A program made the translations under genes and the position numbers. Shown piece after piece: positions 60,868-64,000 of a DNA stretch of 64,000 bases (within the stretch, counting starts at the first letter, position 1; every line of letters starts with the position of its first letter). The notes beneath the pieces are model-generated. The model was not told the origin of the DNA and did not search any database. It saw only the letters and a list, made by a program, of their open reading frames with translations. The stretch is from the NCBI GenBank assembly GCA_965208065.1, contig OZ242313.1, positions 4,216,001-4,280,000 of the forward strand. Reading direction: 5' to 3'. This DNA is from Bin103 sp002238925. Lineage in GTDB: Bacteria; Spirochaetota; Spirochaetia; SZUA-6; Bin103.

Positions 60868-61716
60868 CTACGTGTCTGTGAGCAGCGTTCGCAAGTAGTC
60901 GCGGAACAGGATGGTCTCGCTGAGGTTGTCCACCCGGTTGCAATTCTCCCACTCGGTCCACACGTACTCAAGCCCCAGGTAGCCGCGGTACCCGACGGCA
61001 CGCATCACCTGGACGATGCGTTTGAAATCGATGGTGTTGTCGCGCATCGATGCCTGCAAGGCTCCGCGGCAGGCGCCGCGCACGTGGAAGTGACTGGCGT
61101 GGGCCAGGAGCGGCTCCACCTCCCGATCGGGGATGCCGGCACGCGCGAAGTGTCCGTAGTCCAGGGTGAGGCTGAGACCGGGCACCGCCGCGGCAAGGTG
61201 CAGCGCCGCCGCGGGACGCGCGGCCACCGAGCCGAGGTGCGGCTCCACGCCCAGGACGATCCCGGCCGCATGAGCCCGTTCCACCCGCCACGCCAGTTCC
61301 GCGTGGGCGCGGGACCGCGAATCCTCTACCGGTTCATCGTCGGCGAAAGGAACCCCCGGACTGATGGTGACGTGCGCCGCACCGCAGATTCCGGCGTATT
61401 CCAATGCGTGCTCGAACCAGTCGCGGGCACGGCGTCGGCGCGCCGACAGCGGGTGGTTGATTGCGTAGGAGTGGCCGTCGTTGTCGGCCTGCAGGAACAC
61501 GTCCGCCGCGCGCAGACCGTGGGTGCCGAGTCGTTCGTTCAGCGTCCGCGCCGCGCGGGCGGTGTCCTGAAACTCGGTGGAGGGCTGCAGATGGGAACGG
61601 CCTTCGAACAGGCCGATGTCAACCGCCGGAATCGTCAACGCAGCGATCAGTGCCAGCGCACGGTCGTGCGGCAGGAGGGGAAAGGTGAAATCGGCGCAGG
61701 CCAGTTCCATGGTCAT
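60868..61716 (-). CDS. Sugar phosphate isomerase/epimerase family protein
   Basis: 282 residues from ATG 61716, overlapping the Gfo/Idh stop by four bases. A xylose-isomerase-like TIM barrel: N-terminal IPAVDIGLFEGRSHLQPS, metal-site regions LGVEPHLGSVA, LTLDYGHFAR, HFHVRGACRG and YLGLEYVWTEW. Such enzymes isomerise or epimerise sugars or inositols using a divalent metal. Pairing with a Gfo/Idh dehydrogenase is a common layout for inositol- or ketosugar-type pathways, but the substrate is open. Confidence 0.87.
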   Translation of the reverse strand: MTMELACADFTFPLLPHDRALALIAALTIPAVDIGLFEGRSHLQPSTEFQDTARAARTLNERLGTHGLRAADVFLQADNDGHSYAINHPLSARRRRARDWFEHALEYAGICGAAHVTISPGVPFADDEPVEDSRSRAHAELAWRVERAHAAGIVLGVEPHLGSVAARPAAALHLAAAVPGLSLTLDYGHFARAGIPDREVEPLLAHASHFHVRGACRGALQASMRDNTIDFKRIVQVMRAVGYRGYLGLEYVWTEWENCNRVDNLSETILFRDYLRTLLTDT

Positions 61717-62786
61717 GCCACCCTCACGTCAGCACCGCTGCGCGCCGACTCGCAGGCGGCTTCGATCAGCTTCATGGCGCTCCATCCCAGCGTGGCGGGC
61801 GACCGGTTGGGCGCCACGCCGGCCACCACGTCGACCAGGTTTTCGGCCGGCGCGTGCAGTGGATATATCTCTTCCTCGGCAAGCGGAGCATAGTCGTGCG
61901 GTGCGCCGCTCGCGCCGTACATTCGCATCGTGCCGTGCCACAGCTCCAGGAACAGCATGGCCTCCGTACCGAACACGCGCACCTCGAAGGTGCGCTCTCC
62001 GGGCATCGGCGCGCCGGTGCTGGCGATCGACACCAAAGTGCCCCCGCTCCAGGTCGCGTTGATCGAGTCGTACACGTCCACCTCCGTGTCGTAGTTGTCG
62101 AAACGGGCGAACACGGCACGTGGGTCAGCCCCGGTGAGGAACGCCAGGTAGGCGCCGACATGCGCCACCTGGGTGTAGATCTGTCCACCGCCGCTGACCG
62201 CCGGATCGGCGAACGACGCCGGTTCCGGAGGCAGGTAAGGCGGCTGGCTTTCGAAGTTGTCACTGCCGGCGAAGACCTGTTCCCACGGCAGTCCGCGGTA
62301 GATGCCGATGCAGAAGTTGGTCATCAGCACACTGATCATCTTGATGTCGCCGAGGGCGCCGGAGCGAACCAGCCGTTGCGCCGTCGCAGCGTGGGCGGTG
62401 TAGTGCCACGGCCCGCTGAGCAGGAAGTGCACGCCCTGGCGGTCCGCCAGGGACACCAGTTCGCCCGCCTCCGCGGCGGTGATGGTCATCGGCTTTTCGA
62501 TCAGCACGTGCAGCCCGCGCTGCAGCGCCGCTGTGGCCTGCGCGTAATGGACGTTGGGCGTGGAACTGATCACCACCGCGTCGAGCGGTTCGCGGTCGAG
62601 CGCCTCTTCGACCGATGCGGCGGCGCAGGGAACGGCGAAATCGCGGGCGATGCGCTGCGCCACCTGCCGGTCGCGGTGGTGGACGCAACACAGATCTGCC
62701 CCCGGGTGGCGCAACAGCGCCGGAATGTGCGCCGTGGTACCCCACCAGCCAGCGCCGATGACTGCGCAGCGGACCCGTTTCGTCAT
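61713..62786 (-). CDS. Gfo/Idh/MocA family oxidoreductase
   Basis: 357 residues from ATG 62786; an earlier TTG at 62822 is possible but unneeded. The N-terminal Rossmann fold has the loop CAVIGAGWWGTTAHIPALLR, then VVISSTPNVHYAQATAAL and the catalytic EKP motif VLIEKPMTI. The C-terminal beta domain includes GGGQIYTQVAHVGAYLAFL, with the His that often acts in catalysis. NAD(P)-dependent oxidation of a sugar or inositol is likely. Coupled to the downstream isomerase gene by ATGA overlap. Confidence 0.9.
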   Translation of the reverse strand: MTKRVRCAVIGAGWWGTTAHIPALLRHPGADLCCVHHRDRQVAQRIARDFAVPCAAASVEEALDREPLDAVVISSTPNVHYAQATAALQRGLHVLIEKPMTITAAEAGELVSLADRQGVHFLLSGPWHYTAHAATAQRLVRSGALGDIKMISVLMTNFCIGIYRGLPWEQVFAGSDNFESQPPYLPPEPASFADPAVSGGGQIYTQVAHVGAYLAFLTGADPRAVFARFDNYDTEVDVYDSINATWSGGTLVSIASTGAPMPGERTFEVRVFGTEAMLFLELWHGTMRMYGASGAPHDYAPLAEEEIYPLHAPAENLVDVVAGVAPNRSPATLGWSAMKLIEAACESARSGADVRVA

Positions 62787-62936
62787 GCCCGACAGCGTGA
62801 GCCGCACAGCAGCCTTCGTCAAGAAACCGCACAGCCGCCCGCGCGACGGATCAAGGCGGTATCAAAAGCAGGCCGGTGATGCGTCAAACGCCAATGCCAT
62901 TTGACGGGCCACGGCGCGCGTCACGAGGAGGTGCTC

Positions 62937-64000
62937 ATGACCATGACACATACACGGACCGTTCGCGCCGTACTGCTTTGCGGCGCCGTCCTGCTGGCAG
63001 CGCCAATTCTTGCGAGCGCCGCACCGGCCGCGGAAGAGCCGGCCGCGGCCAGCGGCGACATGCCGTACGCCGGCCAGTCCATCCGGGTGCTGCACGACAA
63101 GCGCCCCAACACCGAAAACCTGCTGGACCTGCTGCCCGAGTTCGAAGCGGCCACCGGCATCTCGGTGACTGTGGACATCATGCCGGAGAGCGAGGTATTC
63201 GCCAAAGAGCAGGTAGAGTTGAGTCAGCAGGTCGGAACCTACGACGTCATGCAGTACATATGGCTGTTCCAGCCCGGATGGGAACGTGCCGGCTGGATGA
63301 TCGACCTGAATCCGTACATCGCGGACGCCGGCAAGAACTTCCCCGGCTGGGCACGATCGGACTTTGATGACTCCGTGCTCGGCATCCTGTCGGTGAACGA
63401 CAAGCAACTCGGCATCCCGTTCATCAGCTTTACCAACGGCTTGTTGTACAACGACATCATCCTGAAGAAGTACGACGTGGCGGTGCCCACCACGCTGGAG
63501 GAGTTCGAGGCCGCCGCTGCGAAACTAACGCGTGAGGATCCGGAATTGGGGCAAATCTACGGTTACATGGCGCGTGGCGGACGGCGCGGCACCGAGGACA
63601 CCAACTCCTGGATCCAGGTGCTCAACCTGTTCGGCGGCAATTTCTTCGACGACGACTGGAACTGCAGCCTGAACGCGCCTGAGGCGGTGGCATCGCTGGA
63701 GTGGTACGTCCACATGGTCGAGGAGTATGCACCGCCGGGTGCCAAGCGCGCCGGATGGACCGAAGTGGTAACCGAGTTCACCCAGGGCCGGGTCGCCATG
63801 ATCATGGAGGGTTTCGTGGTCTGGGAACAGTACAACGATCCCGAGCAGTCCAAGATCGCCGGCCACGTCGGGTTGGCACAACTGCCGGACAGTCCGGAGC
63901 GCGGACTGGCCGTGGGCGGCGCTTGGGGACTCGGCATTCCAAACACGGCCAAGAACAAGGATGCTGCCTGGCAGTACATTCAGTGGCTTACCAGCACGCC
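62937..64000 (+). CDS. Extracellular solute-binding protein, 3' end outside the window
   Basis: Starts at ATG 62937, five bases after GAGGAGG, and stays open to the window edge (354 codons). The signal peptide (TVRAVLLCGAVLLAAPILAS) ends in ASA; the mature chain begins AAPAAEEPAAASGD. Family-1 features: SIRVLHDKRPNTENLLDLLP, EFEAATGISVTVD, GTYDVMQYIW, LGIPFISFTNGLLYNDIILK and GRVAMIMEGFVVWEQYN. A sugar-type binding protein of the kind seen in MalE/UgpB systems; permease genes would be expected to follow outside the window. Confidence 0.9.
   Translation, partial: MTMTHTRTVRAVLLCGAVLLAAPILASAAPAAEEPAAASGDMPYAGQSIRVLHDKRPNTENLLDLLPEFEAATGISVTVDIMPESEVFAKEQVELSQQVGTYDVMQYIWLFQPGWERAGWMIDLNPYIADAGKNFPGWARSDFDDSVLGILSVNDKQLGIPFISFTNGLLYNDIILKKYDVAVPTTLEEFEAAAAKLTREDPELGQIYGYMARGGRRGTEDTNSWIQVLNLFGGNFFDDDWNCSLNAPEAVASLEWYVHMVEEYAPPGAKRAGWTEVVTEFTQGRVAMIMEGFVVWEQYNDPEQSKIAGHVGLAQLPDSPERGLAVGGAWGLGIPNTAKNKDAAWQYIQWLTST

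Noticed and set aside
1..64000. tRNA, rRNA, CRISPR arrays, insertion sequences and integrases
   Set aside because: None recognised on reading both strands; short RNA genes could be missed without a covariance search.

Overview
The window is about 64 kb of high-GC bacterial DNA, mostly transport and catabolic genes. Several secreted binding proteins share a signal peptide ending in A-x-A followed by a small acidic start (GGESEQ, GGEEEG, GGTDEE, GAEGEA). Together with LplB/LplC-type sugar permeases and many copies of phytanoyl-CoA dioxygenase, flavin-dependent monooxygenase, amidase and enolase-superfamily genes, this suggests a GC-rich member of the Spirochaetota, possibly free-living marine or host-associated. 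That assignment is an inference from protein style; no rRNA or tRNA gene is present to confirm it.

Layout. Positions 1-12.1 kb: end of an LLM-class flavin oxidoreductase, a decayed HAD gene, then a co-directional cluster with a branched-chain-type binding protein, an oligopeptide-type ABC transporter (SBP, two ATPases, two permeases), an esterase broken near its 3' end, a second LLM oxidoreductase and an alpha/beta hydrolase. 12.1-15.3 kb: a ParDE module, an ankyrin-repeat protein and a VapBC module. 15.3-28.2 kb: two paralogous 2-hydroxyacid dehydrogenases around a dioxygenase, an amidase, an M20 peptidase, small membrane proteins, a GH16 lipoprotein, an enolase-superfamily enzyme, an AbrB-like antitoxin joined to a propeller-type protein, and a third 2-hydroxyacid dehydrogenase. 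28.7-30.4 kb: a DUF222-HNH protein. 30.6-36.7 kb: sugar ABC operon 1 (SBP, LplB, LplC, dioxygenase, GH5-like protein).

Positions 36.8-43.7 kb form an accessory islet of visibly lower GC at its left end: an unknown protein, a DUF262-DUF1524 (GmrSD-like) gene, a 25-codon remnant of a type I methyltransferase, a decayed alcohol dehydrogenase, an RHH-MazF module and an AAA-ATPase/PD-(D/E)XK protein. 43.8-51.7 kb: a deacylase and sugar ABC operon 2 (SBP, large glycosidase-like protein, LplB, LplC), also lower in GC. 51.8-57.9 kb, minus strand: sugar ABC operon 3, with two uncharacterised envelope proteins translationally coupled to the permeases, then a NYN-domain gene. 58-64 kb: an aminotransferase, an RHH-ParE module, a third phytanoyl-CoA dioxygenase, a sugar isomerase with a Gfo/Idh dehydrogenase, and the start of another binding protein.

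The parts fit scavenging of small organic molecules: ABC systems import peptides and oligosaccharides, co-transcribed hydrolases and oxygenases trim them, and dehydrogenases and isomerases feed central metabolism. All three sugar operons carry a strong hairpin directly after the binding-protein gene. The best candidate for something undescribed is the envelope-protein pair at 52605-54757 attached to sugar operon 3. The decayed restriction islet near 37-40 kb and the disrupted esterase at 8796-9886 are the next most interesting loci.
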